From: Bugula neritina
Lineage: Eukaryota; Bryozoa; Gymnolaemata; Cheilostomatida; Bugulidae
DNA length: 44,718 nt
Reading direction: 5' to 3'
Assembly: GCA_964035545.1 (NCBI GenBank)
Contig: CAXIUT010000279.1
Location: forward strand, 1 to 44,718
In this document: piece after piece, positions 1 through 10,712 of the stretch
Numbering within the stretch: position 1 is the stretch's first letter
Layout of the letters: each line of letters starts with the position of its first letter
The notes under the pieces: generated by a model
Databases searched by the model: none
Seen by the model: only the letters and a program-made list of their open reading frames with translations
Told to the model about the DNA's origin: nothing
Position numbers and translations under genes: made by a program

Positions 1-82
1 CCCAACCCCAACCCCAACCCCAACCCCCAACCCCAACCCCAACCCCAACCCCAACCCCAACCCCAACCCCAACCCCAACCCC
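1..82. repeat. Left telomere, C4A2 repeats
   Basis: Tandem CCCCAA units run from the first base to 82, with one irregular unit of five C's at 24-28. This is the C-rich strand of a Tetrahymena/Paramecium-type G4T2 telomere, in the orientation expected for a left chromosome end. The first start codon follows only 88 bp later, so the subtelomere is very short. Confidence 0.97.
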
Positions 83-170
83 TATTAACATAATATTGAC
101 TGATTTATTATTTATGACTTTTGATATAAATATAACAATAAAATTATCATGTAGGTGAATTTAGTGAAGA

Positions 171-813
171 ATGGCTATAACCTCTAACGTAGAAAAATCT
201 ATCCGATCAATCGTATTTAAATAACTATTTAGCTAGAAATAATATGGTTAGTACAGTTGATCTAGCATGGCAGAAATCACTATAGAGAGAGGATAACAGT
301 CCTGGACATCTTCCTAAAATTAAAAAATAAATGTAGCGTAGTCAAGTGAATCAAGACTATACTCGAGCTGTTGATAACTGTATTGACCAGTAAAGAAAAA
401 TAAATAAAAGTACATTCAGAGTAATGCCTGTCCATCCAATGGAACCCACCAGAACCAAAATGACTGATTCTTTGAGTAACTAGCTAAGTAGCTACAAAAA
501 TAAGAATAAACAAGTAGGACTAGGTGAATAGCCTCGATATTCTAGCACTATGTCTCAATATCAAAGTCAACAATCTAAAAATCATTTGCTGGATTAATAG
601 CGACATCGGGTAAAACCAGTCCAAAACAGTGAAAATGTATCTACTTCGGTATTTGGTTATAATATAAATTATGACAGTTTTAAACGTTAGAGTTATTTGA
701 GCAAATTGATGAGCAATAGGTTGGATCCCTACCTGAGTAAAACTGTTTAGACCAGAATGCCCAAATACCAATCTTTTCATATCAACAATCCTGTTCCTAT
801 CTACTATGAGTGA
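171..813 (+). CDS. Hypothetical protein, 207 aa
   Basis: I do not recognise this protein. It opens at ATG 171, is interrupted by a 19-nt GT-AG intron at 247-265, and then stays open to TGA at 811-813; removing the intron gives exactly 208 codons. The product is hydrophilic, rich in Ser, Asn, Lys and Gln, with no membrane segment or signal peptide and no cysteine-rich motif, so it is probably an intracellular, partly disordered protein. It contains short motifs such as NSPGHLPKIKK near residue 35 that look more ordered. It is the first gene after the left telomere and converges on the tubulin ligase gene, with 45 bp between the two stop codons. The frame choice is secure because the alternatives hit TGA quickly; function is unknown. 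Confidence 0.72.
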
Positions 814-858
814 TTATATGTTATTTATCTATTATCTATTTATTTATCTATTGATTTA

Positions 859-2679
859 TCATATTAGAGATATCCAACCATCACTATTGTTTGGCCCTCT
901 TCCCTCTTATATATTAGTTATGTTTATCATTCCCTCTAACATCTTTCGCAAGAGAGATCCTACCAGTTGTGATGATTATTCAAGACAAGGGTTGTTGTTT
1001 ATTTCTATTAGCCAGGAGTTGTAACTTTGATCAAGTAAGAAATCATAGCCTAGCAGCTGGAAGTGTTTGGCTATGTTGCTGTTGGTGTATTTCTATTTGA
1101 GGTTGCTGACACTGTCGATTACTATCTTTTTTATTGTCTAGCGAAGAGAGGTCAGAGTAAGAGGACTTTGTTAATCTTTTTATTTGAAGTAGGATACTGT
1201 TTACTCGAGTGAGAGTTGGTTGCCTTAGCAAAATAGTCCATACTACTTGGCATCTTTTTGAACTGCATTGTTCGTCAGATGTATAAATTTGTTGTTAATA
1301 TATGCTTTTTTATCTTTTTTACTACTTCCTTTTTATTATTTGGTTTATTCTTATTTATTTTATTCTTTATTATCTTATTTTTAACTTTATCCTTCAAATT
1401 TAAGACTGGCTAGTCTTGAATATCCATGTTAAAAAAAATATACTTTTAGTGATTTTTTACCATTAACTTTAACTACTTGCAAAAGCACCCAAAATCTCAT
1501 ATCAAATTTATATCCATTTATCAATAGTGGTCGACTGATATATTCCTGCAATACATAAACTTTGGCCTTGATACTTTAACTATACATTTTAACACTGATC
1601 TAGAAGGGAGTCTAACTCAGTAACTTCGACAACTGCTTCAAAGTAGAAAACAGATGGATGCCTCTGCCTCTATTCATAGAAGTCGGTTTCAATATCCATA
1701 GAGCGTCATCTTATTCTTTTTATTTTTATGATTATATCTATGTTTAGCTGGTTCTGATTGCCAATTGTGATCTTTCCATTAGTTTGTTCAATGCTTTGAA
1801 TGAGATATTAATATCGACAAAATAATTTTTGATGTTGATGTTTTTATTTCTAGGTTTTTTATTTTTGTCTTTTTTGAAATAGTAGCTGATAAATTCCATC
1901 AAATTTTATTATACTTGAAGTTGATCTTGTTTAAAATCAATGATAAATGATTTGGGTATATATTTGCCAATGGACTAGGGATGGTATTTTTTCATATTTT
2001 TATACAATTTTTATTTATTAGTCAACTACGACTCCCCTTATAGATAATTATAAATAACTCCATGTTATTTAGATCGACCTATCTAGGGCAAATGCTAGTC
2101 ATGTATACTTTTAGATCCATTGAAAACATACTATTTTTGGTTGATTACTTGCAGCCAACAAAAGGAGGCGTTTTATTTAATAGTTGTCTAGGTGTAGCCA
2201 TATTTATCGATGTATAGTTCTTTTAGGAGAGAGTGGTTGTTTCCTTTGGTGAAGTAGAGGAGTTGTCGTTTATGTTTTTGTTTTTTTGTGGATTATATTT
2301 TTACTTTTACTGTGCTATCTTCGTGGATGAATTTGGATGTGAGTATATTTTGTTGTGGGAGTTAGTTTTTGGTTTGAGTGTGGGATAAATTATGTAGTTT
2401 ATGTTATGATATTTTCTTTTGTAAAAGTTGTAATTTGCCTTCCTCTAAGAAAGGATTCTTCTATTCACTGTAGTGATCGATTTAGTTTATTTTCATCATC
2501 CTGTTTGCTCTTTTATATGGACTTAGACCCATCTTTTATGTTAGCTAAAGGTAGGCCGATGCGTCCGAATGATATGAAGGCACCTTCTTCAAACCACCCA
2601 GCTGCCTTTCTTTTGTTTTTGTTGGCTTGTTTTGAGGAATGGGGTGTTATTGACTAGATATGCGGGGTTTGCTTTTCAT
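859..2679 (-). CDS. Tubulin tyrosine ligase-like (TTLL) family ligase
   Basis: This 606-residue protein belongs to the TTLL family, ATP-grasp enzymes that add glutamate or glycine chains (or tyrosine) to tubulin tails. The reading frame is uninterrupted from ATG 2679 to TGA 859. The N-terminal 250 residues are basic and low in complexity. The core follows: ALWILKPTSMNRGRGI at about residue 325-340, VYVLQEYISRPLLINGYKFD about 390-410, the strand FWVLLQVVKV, then HGYSRLAS, a Lys/Glu-rich insertion of about 25 residues, FIHLTNNAVQK near 490, and the metal-binding end LIEINNNPCLE near 555-565. These are the ATP-, substrate- and Mg-binding elements of the family. It lacks obvious extra domains. 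The likely job is polyglutamylation or glycylation of ciliary or cortical microtubules; which activity cannot be told from sequence alone. Confidence 0.95.
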
Positions 2680-2886
2680 TGTTTGATAAAATTATAACTA
2701 TCCTGTCATTAAACTTATCTTATATCGATTAATACTGACTATCCTAAATCAATTAAATGTATATTAAATTTATCTCTAACAAATAAACTGATGATTATTT
2801 TATCATGAAATAATTTACATTTTAAGAGTGATTGATAGATATAAACTCCATTATATTTTATAATTATTATTCATACTATATATCGA

Positions 2887-3667
2887 ATGCAATCCTAAGG
2901 CGCCTACTCTCCCTTCAACATCAACGACGATATCCACCAAACATCAAAGACCTCGGACCTCTACGGCAACGCCCGTGCAGCTTTCATCCGAAAGGTCTAT
3001 ACTGTCTTATCAAGTAAAATCAATATCTATTTAGTTCAACTCCTGGTAACAGTTTTGTTCATTTTGCTATCGATATTCAACACATCATTTTTTAATTTCC
3101 AGCTCAACAACATGGGTCTGTTCTATGTGTGTTTGGTCGGATGTATAGTGATAGAGATTTACATGTTTTGCTGCAATGGAGGTCGCACATCACCATCGAA
3201 TTACATCTGTTTGACCATATTTACGCTATGTGAGGCTTACTTGGTATCGTTTATTAGTTCTATTACTGGGAAGGAGTCGGGGAACGGGGTGGTTTTGATG
3301 GCTGGCATATATACTTTAGGTAAAATATGTATTAGTTGTAGTGATTGTGGTGACTTTGACTATTTATGCTTGTTATACTAGTTAGGATTTTACTACTAAA
3401 TTTGGAATTATATTGGTGTTGATGGTTTGTTTGATGTTGTTGGGTATTATTACTATGTTCGTTGATAGTCCATTTTTGACTAATTTGTATTGTTGTTTTG
3501 GGGTGTTTGTTTTTGGAATTTACCTGGTTGTTGATACTCAGATGATTATGGGAGGAAAGTATATCTAGTTGAGAATTGATTAGTTTGCCCTGGCTGCTCT
3601 TATGCTCTATATCGATATCATACAAATCTTTTTGTACCTTCTCAGACTCCTCAGCAATAATGATTGA
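2887..3667 (+). CDS. TMBIM / lifeguard-type Bax-inhibitor-1 family protein
   Basis: A 245-residue multi-spanning membrane protein of the TMBIM (lifeguard/GRINA) branch of the Bax inhibitor-1 family, thought to act as ER/Golgi Ca2+ leak channels. Start ATG 2887. Two introns: 3014-3034 (21 nt) and 3320-3341 (22 nt; a 16-nt alternative ending at 3335 also keeps frame but lengthens the family-conserved spacing by two residues). Removing 21 and 22 nt gives 246 codons exactly. Family signatures are clear: RAAFIRKVYTVLS before the first helix, FCEAYL-like segment LCEAYLVSFISS, DFTTKFGIILVLM, DTQMIMGGKY, and LYIDIIQIFLYLLRLL at the C terminus. The divergent TTLL gene starts 207 bp away. Identification is firm; physiological role in this organism is inferred. 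Confidence 0.94.
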
Positions 3668-3776
3668 TCTATTCAATTCAAATATAACTATACTATCACT
3701 AAATATCAACTCTATTTAACACTATTAATTCAATTAGCAATAATATCATATTCATAATCATAATCAATAGAAATCA

Positions 3777-4222
3777 ATGCTTCAACATATCAAAAGACTT
3801 GGAATCATTAGAAACATGACTAGACTGACTCATAGAAACACAAATTAATTTGCCAAATAGTCTGGAGGAAAACCACCAAAAAAAGAGTAGACTCCAGTTG
3901 CTGTAGTCCCATAATAGCCTTCGATGTAATAGCTAGTTATGAAGTGGATATAACCAACTCACCCATCTCTTTCTCCTTCTTAATACAAGTAAAAATAAAA
4001 TAATAAAGAATGTATGCATAATAGTTCAATGATCTATCAGAATAATAAAAAGAAGGGCTATAACTATTGGCATAGAAGCTGATAGATTTACCTTCAGCGA
4101 TACTATTCGATATAATAAAGAAGGGATCACTGGGAACAACCAATATGTACTATACTGCTGTTGATCCATTGAATTAGAGCGAGATGTCTGAGGCAGTTAG
4201 GCAGCTAAGGAAGTAGATTTGA
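3777..4222 (+). CDS. Hypothetical protein, possibly mitochondrial, 141 aa
   Basis: Not recognised. ATG 3777 opens a frame with a 20-nt intron at 3989-4008, and the spliced length is exactly 142 codons to TGA 4220-4222. The first 20 residues (MLQHIKRLGIIRNMTRLTHR) are basic, hydroxylated and free of acidic residues, which resembles a mitochondrial import sequence. A Pro/Lys-rich linker follows, then an acidic, helical C-terminal half containing EYKMYAEEFNDLS and a hydrophobic patch LPSAILFDIIKKG. It could be a small mitochondrial ribosomal or ATP-synthase-associated protein, but nothing in the sequence proves this. The same-strand neighbour upstream ends 109 bp before. Confidence 0.7.
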
Positions 4223-4339
4223 TGAGTTAATTAAATATTTAAGTCGGTATTGAATATAATGTGATTTAATTTTATTGTAGGAGTGGAGTATAAATTTAAT
4301 ATGCTAATTTGATTTAATATAACAATAACTTTAACTGAG

Positions 4340-4561
4340 ATGAGTTAGTCAGAGAAACAGGAAAATAGTAGCGCTGCTCCTGAATAAATGGACAATGAGA
4401 TGGCTGGTGCATTTCCTAAAAGACAGGGCAAAAGAAGAAATGGAATATTTATTCCTGGATCGTCTAATCCTTTGGTTGCTCAGATGTATGCCTAAAAAAT
4501 GATGAAGGCTATCAACAAAAAGGAGTAAAATCCTTAAAATTTATAGTAAAAATAAGAATGA
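4340..4561 (+). CDS. Hypothetical small protein, 73 aa
   Basis: A short uninterrupted frame from ATG 4340 to TGA 4559-4561. The product starts MSESEKQENSSAAPEEMDNE, continues with a basic central stretch PKRQGKRRNGIFIPGSSNPL and ends in a Lys/Glu-rich helix. There is no membrane segment. The acidic-basic-acidic layout and the GIFIPGSSNPLVAQMYAEKM segment look like a conserved short linear region rather than random sequence, and codon use resembles the neighbours. Family unknown. It converges on the K+ channel gene, with only 26 bp between the two stop codons, so the 3' UTRs must be short or overlap. Confidence 0.6.
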
Positions 4562-4587
4562 TCTTATAGGTATTATTAACATATTGA

Positions 4588-5880
4588 TCAATTATCATGC
4601 TAGATGATTTTTAATTATTTTTTATACTTTTTTCTATGAGTCGATAGTTTCGAAAGCATAACGTTGACCATGTTGTTAGTTTGTAACATTTTTATTTTTA
4701 GATCTGATAGCATTTATGAAAAATATGCGAATTCTGATAAAGAGTCAGATCGGTTCATATGTCTGTATCTGGCTTTGCATTAAATTATTTTTTATTTAAA
4801 ACTACTGTCTATGCCAACAACTTTCACTCCTTTTTTCATCTTTTTTCTTTTTAATATGTTACTGAGAATAAACTATGAAGAAAGGTTTTATATTTATTCT
4901 ACTATCACCAGTTTTTGCATCAATAAATAACTATTCTTCTCACTAGTTTTCATCTGGAAGTGTTTTAGCATCACGAAAGTCAGAAATGCATTGAGCAGAA
5001 CTCCAGTAATGAGCATCAGTAAAACGAATAGACGTGGTTATTCGGTTATTGAGTACTAGCCGTAACCAACAGTAGGTATGGTTGCTACAACGATCTAGAA
5101 GCAGGATATAAATGATTGTTGGTTGTAGATAACAAAGAGACAGTGAGAGTAGAAAAGAACAACTCCAAAGTAGAGGATGATCACATTTGAGAGACCTTAT
5201 TGATTCATAATAGACTTTCTAGCAAAGTGAAAAGTATTAGAAGGGTTCATGCCGTAAAGACTACCGATTCTGACTGCTCTTGGATGATAGTACATACATT
5301 AAAGGATACTGTAAGTGATAGGAAAGAAAGCTCTGAGAAGCAGAGTTATATGTAGAAAGGTATTAACTTATTCTGTCCAAGGATTAGGTGCTAGCATTGC
5401 AATGATAACAGAAAAAACATGTTTAAGAATGATTTTATTTTTATTATTGGCTTTTCTGACTTATTCGTTGAGATAGTAGAAATATCCATTGAAACAGATC
5501 AAAATCATCAAGATGATTGTTAGTCCGCAGCTGAGCCATTGCAGATACTCTTTGTTTTAGATATCATCTTCTGAGAGGTAGTATAGTTCGTAGAAAGAGA
5601 TGAAGATGGAGAAGACTGAAATATAGGCGATCATTTTTGAGACTAAAAGGAGTTTATAGAAAGCGATGTCCATTTTATAGGGATCATGCATGTTATCATT
5701 TTATGGTTGGTTTTTTTATGTTTATTTTTTGTAGTTTTTCGGGAGAGGTTCATTCAATGCGAATAAATTTTTATTCAGAGGGACTTCTTGTTTGAACTTG
5801 ATGGGGACTGTGAAGGGTTATTCTGAGACTTAGTATTTGACTGAGTTGACACCTGGATTGGAGTTATCATTATTTTTCAT
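4588..5880 (-). CDS. Potassium channel, SK-like (Ca2+-activated) architecture
   Basis: An intronless 430-residue protein with six predicted membrane helices and a K+ selectivity filter. After a cytoplasmic N-terminus of about 85 residues come S1 (LLLVSKMIAYISVFSIFISF), S2 (LSCGLTIILMILICF), S3 (VFSVIIAMLAP), a charge-poor S4-like segment with PRAVRIGSLYGM, S5 (VIILYFGVVLFY), the pore loop VATIPTVGYGEYS near residue 265-275, and S6 (LFVLLMLITGVLLNAFLTFV). The filter TVGYG is intact. The weakly charged S4 and the long basic C-terminal helix after S6 resemble SK/IK channels, where calmodulin binds that helix; this assignment is inference, K+ selectivity is not. The ATG lies only 38 bp from the interstitial telomere block and overlaps the TGA of the next gene upstream (ATGA). 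Confidence 0.93.
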
Positions 5881-8268
5881 ATTTAAAATGAATTCTTAAT
5901 TTCTATTAATATAACTAGGGGTTGGGGTTGGGGTTGGGGTTGGGGTTGGGGTTGGGGTTGGGGTTGGGGTTGGGGTTGGGGTTGGGGTTGGGGCTTCACT
6001 TGCTCTTAGAACTAACGGATCTTGGTTGTAGCTTCCATCATCATTTCGAATCTTCTTTCAAGGGCAGCATATTGTGTTAGAAGTTATCTGATGTTTTATT
6101 ACTTTTATCCGAGTTGTTGTTTTAAGTTATCTACATCCTTTTCTCTGCTCTTTAGTTTATCTTCGAAATATTATCGAATGCTTACTTCATGAGTTCCAAC
6201 AAATGCTCTCATCTTGACTCTTTCATCTTAGATAGCTGCGTTTGATTCTAGTTGTAGACTTTAGATGAATCCTTTTGAGAGTCCAAGTTATTGAGCTAGA
6301 GATCCATTGACTAGTTGTAGATGTTAATACTGTTTTTTTATTTTAATTTGATTTTTTTAAAGAACTTCTATCTTATCTTAAAGTTATTTTATTTAATTGA
6401 GTTCTTTTTCATTGCTAAATACTAATGTTTTAAGTCTTTAGTCTTTAACTCTTGACTACTATTCTGCACTAGCTCTAATCCTCTTGACTGTTTCTTAAGC
6501 TTACACAAGTTAAGCTTTCATTTATATCTTTTAGGCTCTAACTATTTTTATCTAATCTTCATGCATTCTTTTCATGTTTTCCATCATAGTCATAAGATCA
6601 CGAATCTATTTATCTTTGGTATTGGCTAAATAATGGAATTTTCTTCTTTATTATTCGTATTGACCTTTAGTTTTTTAAGCATGATCTCCTTACCTTATAA
6701 GAGTTTGACTTGTTAGGTTGTACTTTACTTCCTAAATTAGACACCTGTTCTTTATGTTCTAGTTGTAAAGAAGCTATTTTTATCTTTAAATCTTGTACTC
6801 TAGCTCTTAATTTAGAATTTTACAACTCAAAATTCTTTCTTATTTAGTCATTATCTCTGATAACTTTAAGTACTCTTTATCTTAACCCGCCATTAATTTT
6901 TTCTAGATCACTTGTTCTTTAAATATAGGTTTTGATTTGATTTTAATAGTAATCTGCAATACATTTGATATCATTTTCTAAGAGATTAGCCATTTTTATT
7001 TTGAATGTTTCCATTTAATCTTTTTTTTCAAGCTCTAATGTTCTTATTCTTTGTTTTATTTATTGGTTTTATTATCTGATAAGGTCATTTTCTTTCGAAT
7101 AACTTTATTTTATTCTTGTGTTTTAATCATATACCTCTCTAAGTTATTACTTTTTGCATTATATCAGCTGTTTTAATTTAAAGTTTTATCCTCTCAGTTC
7201 ATCTATATTAGTTTAGAACAATTTAGTTAAATTTTATAATTACAATCTATTTAATTCTTCAAGTTTATTTTTTTATTGGGTTAATAAATTTTTAGCATGA
7301 AGTTCATTGCTATTAATTTAATTAAGTAAGGTTTATTTTTATCTTTTGAAGCCAGCTCCTTCCATAGCTAGTTATTGTTCTTGGTGTGTCATCTTTTTAG
7401 ACATATGTTATATTTCCATAGCTTTTTATGCTACATCTTTCTTCATTCTTTTTAATTTCAAATTATATCCTGACAATTCAAGACTTTTCTCTTGTTCTAG
7501 CATCTTCTTCTATGAATTGAAATCAACTTCAAAACTATGTTTTAAACTTTTTATTTCAACTGAGTGTGAATTTTTAATATGAGCTATTTATTTTTAAAGA
7601 GATCTGATGGTATCTGATAATCTATTTCTCTATAATTTTTATACTGATCTGACATGTTCCATTTCTTGATCTTTTTGATCAGCTGTTTATCTGAGGTTTC
7701 TTATTTGAGCTTCATAGAGTTCTTTTGAATTATTTTGGCAACTTCTTACATTTTGTAATTGAGTCAAGTAAGCTTGCCTAAAAATTAGCTTTTTAACTTC
7801 TATATCTATTTTTGTCTTCCTATCTACATGTTATTTTTCTCATCATGAAGGTTAGAGATTTCTTTCAGCAGTTTTGACAACTCATCTTCATGTGCATTTT
7901 GTTTCACTTGTAATTATAGAGATAGGTTTTCTCTTTCATTACTTGTCTTTCTTGTTACTTCTTCTATCTGTCTCTGAAGAAAGGCCAGTTCTTATCCTTT
8001 TGGACTTAGCTTGATGTCTGAGTTCGTTAGCCATTTCTCCTAAAGTTGAATTTTCATCTAGCAATCTGGTGTTGTGCCTGAGTGCTGCATCAAGTTTGTT
8101 TTTGAGTTAGTTCATCATGTTGTTTGTTCTGAATGGAAAGATGGGTACATCATAGTGGAGTTGTCGGGCTGGGTAAGAGGATTATTCTTTGAGTTTTTCT
8201 TACTTTTTGACTGTTCTGAGGGTGGGATCGATAAGACCTGAGAAATCTTTGATTGGACTCTTAGACAT
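5877..8268 (-). CDS. Long coiled-coil protein with Pro-Gln tail encoded by telomere-like repeat
   Basis: A coiled-coil protein of about 782 residues. ATG 8268 begins a short globular head (MSKSPIKDFSGLIDPTLR) followed by nearly continuous heptad sequence rich in Leu, Lys, Glu, Gln and Asn, typical of cytoskeletal or ciliary rod proteins. I place two introns, a 20-nt one beginning GTTAAAAAGC near 7770 and a 22-nt one beginning GTGTCTAA near 6740. One base too many in the A4 run at 7998-8001 must be allowed for; with these changes the length is exactly 783 codons. The C-terminus reads into the G4T2 block at 5918-5993 as about 12 Pro-Gln repeats and then 14 more residues to a TGA at 5877-5879. 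If the block is an assembly junction or a real telomere, the true C-terminus is missing here. Confidence 0.8.
5918..5993. repeat. Interstitial telomeric repeat, (GGGGTT)12 plus GGGG
   Basis: Seventy-six bases of perfect G4T2 repeat, the same length class as the two terminal telomeres (82 and 80 nt) and without a single deviation. Orientation is that of a right-hand chromosome end, so bases 1-5993 alone would form a complete 6-kb chromosome with a telomere at each end. The following sequence (5994 onwards) is ordinary coding DNA and has no C4A2 cap of its own. On the minus strand the block is in frame and encodes Pro-Gln repeats. Confidence 0.97.
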
Positions 8269-8617
8269 TTTAATAATAATTATATTGATATCTATGATAT
8301 GATTAATATACTAGTTTTAACATTAAAATTATTCATTATCAATTACTAGAATTATAATCATGAATTATTTGATCAATTACTTCAAAACATATCATTTATC
8401 CGAGTAATAAAAGAATTTGTTTTAATAATAGTAATAAATAAGATGTAAAAAGATCCATAAGATGTATAAAATAGCAACTAAGTTCAAAAATAATAAACAT
8501 CGAAAGTATAATAATCAAATTAAAACAATATGATAGAAGATAAACCTTAAGATGAAGCTCTTTTCAAGAGAATTCATTCATTTCTCACAAACAAAAAGAG
8601 ATATATAATTTTAAGTA
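8269..8617. other. Intergenic spacer between divergent genes
   Basis: 349 bp of AT-rich sequence between the start of the coiled-coil gene and the start of the YbaK gene. It should hold promoters for both directions. I see runs such as AATAATAGTAATAAATAAG but no open frame with coding character, no RNA gene and no clear repeat. Confidence 0.6.
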
Positions 8618-9013
8618 ATGGATCATGCTCCGACTAGAACTTCATAATAAGCAGCTAAAATAAGAAATACTCCGCTTGAATGGGGTGCTAAAACTATGCT
8701 AGTCAAAGGAAAAAAAGGAATATTTCTTCTTGTTTATCGGGCAAATCGTAAAGTGAGCTGGAGTAAGTTGAGAAAGATCTAGTAAATCGCAAAGAAGGGA
8801 GCGATGTGTCGTGAGTAGGATGTGCTGACATTGGGAGTAAAGCCTGGAGGAGTTCCTCCTTTTCCCTAGTTACTGGGAGTGAGAGGGATGGTGGATAAGA
8901 GGTTTCGAGAGGAGAAGATGGTGGCTTTCAACGCAGGTTTGAAGGTGAGATCGATAGTGATGAAGACGGAGAGCTATCCTGTATCGTAGTTCGAGTGTGA
9001 TTTTACTGATTGA
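8618..9013 (+). CDS. YbaK/EbsC-type aminoacyl-tRNA editing (deacylase) domain protein
   Basis: A complete 131-residue single-domain protein of the YbaK/ProX-like family, which hydrolyses mischarged aminoacyl-tRNAs in trans (for example Cys-tRNA-Pro). It is uninterrupted from ATG 8618 to TGA 9011-9013. Visible family features are the N-terminal GAKTMLVKGKKG with the conserved lysine around residue 25-30, the strand IFLLVYRANRKVSW, the CREQDVLTLGVKPGGVPPFP segment (the PGxVPPF loop that lines the substrate pocket) and the late FNAGLKVRSIVM motif. Length is normal for a stand-alone domain, though slightly short at the N-terminus. Which amino acid it edits cannot be read from sequence. It converges on the carrier gene. 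Confidence 0.93.
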
Positions 9014-10020
9014 TATGGAGGATGATCTGACTAAAATTAGATAATATAGTTAATTCATGCCAGTTACTAATGGGAGTATCTTCAAAAATATAATCTTTGA
9101 TCAGCTCATACCAATAGAAATATATTCCTCTTTGCAATATTCCTCTCATCATATTGATATAAAATCCCTTATAAAACCCCTTCATCCCTTCATCTTTCAA
9201 AGTCCTCTTTATTATCTATCGGTCACTCGTGTATTTCTTTGTGTGGTCGTCTTTGATGTACTGGTTCTGTTGGGCTCTAGTTCGAATCGTTGTCAGTGGA
9301 TATGATATGACTGTTGATACTAGTTTGCAAATAGCTCCGCAAAAAAGTTTTTTTCAGAGAGAAAGGTCTGGGGAATGGGTAGTTTATCGTAGGCTATTTT
9401 TAGAGCTTAATATGTGTACATCATTAAGACTCCACTGAAGGCTAGTAAGACACTAACATTTAGTCCTCTTGCGAAGCCTCTTACGCCGTCTTGTTTTTTT
9501 ATTTGTTTTATACTATAGAGGAAGGTTTAGTAGTCCTGATAGTTTTTGCATTGGTGTTGAGTAGCATTCTGGTTTTAATTACCCCATAGAGGTTGTGAAA
9601 TTATAGTTCCTGTAATACTTGCTTATGCGCTGGCTATAGCTACTGATGTGAGTTCTTCATATCCGTCTCTCATGTGTTTGATCTTTCGAAATTCATACCT
9701 TTTTCTTAAAAGAATTACATCCAGAAGAAAAGGGCAGTAACGCCTGCTTGTGCAAAGATGGAGACATGAAAACCTTTGTATAGTCCTCTTAGTCCTTATT
9801 ACTGATAGATGGTTTTGATGGCATTTGAAGATTCCACCGTATTTGGGGACAAGGTTTTTATGCTTATTTTTCCATCGTGACCTGAATAAAAATGAGATAA
9901 CTTTGGAAGCGTGTTTTGATGACGTCTAGAGGGTGTAGTATTCCAGCAATATAAGATGAAATAAAAGAGTTGATTCCACATTTGAGAGAGTAGCCTACAC
10001 TTGAATCTTTTGGCTGTCAT
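8928..10020 (-). CDS. Mitochondrial carrier family (SLC25) protein, frame disturbed at homopolymers
   Basis: A three-repeat mitochondrial carrier. Repeat 1 has SYIAGILHPLDVIKTRFQ (the PxDxxKxRxQ signature), GLRGLYKGFHVSIF and ALFFWMYEFRK; repeat 2 has IISQPLW followed by VIKTRMLLNTN; repeat 3 has VISYPLTTIRTRAQQ and MKGFYKGFYINMMRG. Introns of 20 nt lie at 9882-9901 and 9699-9718. To join all motifs, single-base changes are needed at the runs 10008-10011, 9582-9585, 9543-9547 and 9341-9346; two of these compensate one another. Either the copy is decaying or, more likely, the homopolymers are miscounted. The C-terminal end is unclear: the first in-frame TGA is at 8928, which would overlap the convergent YbaK gene by 86 bp. 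The transported substrate is unknown. Confidence 0.85.
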
Positions 10021-10146
10021 GCTATTTTAATTAAGGATATAATTATAAACAAGTGAAGGGGTTGTTGATTTTTGGTAATAACAATAAAACTATCAAATCA
10101 TCAATATTAAAGAGATATTTTACTATTATTTTAATTATAAAAAAAA

Positions 10147-10669
10147 TCAAAGTTTAAGTTTATGAGATGTGTAGTTGATTTAATGAAATTTACTACCTAT
10201 TGAGTGATTGGTTAAAGGTTTACATATTTTAGATAGATCTATTTTTTTTAATTTTTATTTAAGTTATTGTAGTTCTTCTGCGTATTTACTTTTACTTTAT
10301 ATTCTAGAAAATTTAAATTACGATCTACTTTATCTATTGATATTGATATTAATTTTAGGTTGATATTGATTTTTTAACACCCCCTCCGCATGATGAATAT
10401 CTATTAGTTTTTTTGTTGTGACAAATTTGTTCTTTATGTTATTTTAGTATGTTTCATAGGTATTTATTCTTGGTATATAACTGATCTAGTCAGTGGTAGT
10501 TTATGTTATCTTTTATTGGTGCATATGATGCTGATACTGAGTGGCATTTTCTATTTTTGAGAGTTGATGTTTTTCTGCTATTTATTTTTTTTATCATTTT
10601 TGGTTATTAGTTTATTGGTTTTAGAATTAGTTCTAGTTCTTAGGGTTCTTGGCAGCAAAAAGCAAACAT
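10147..10669 (-). CDS. Hypothetical basic protein with N-terminal Cys pair, 164 aa
   Basis: Not recognised. ATG 10669 gives MFAFCCQEPEELELILK, an intron of 28 nt at 10510-10537 follows, and the spliced frame is exactly 165 codons to TGA 10147-10149. The middle is Asn/Thr/Ile-rich and basic; a short coiled-coil element KYAEELQELKEKLKKIDLSK sits near residue 115-135; the tail is basic. The two adjacent cysteines beside the N-terminus could be palmitoylated and tether the protein to a membrane, but this is inference. It lies 44 bp downstream of the stop of the phosphatase gene on the same strand. Confidence 0.68.
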
Positions 10670-10712
10670 CCGTTATTTATCTACAATAATAGTTTATAAT
10701 TATTAACTAAAA

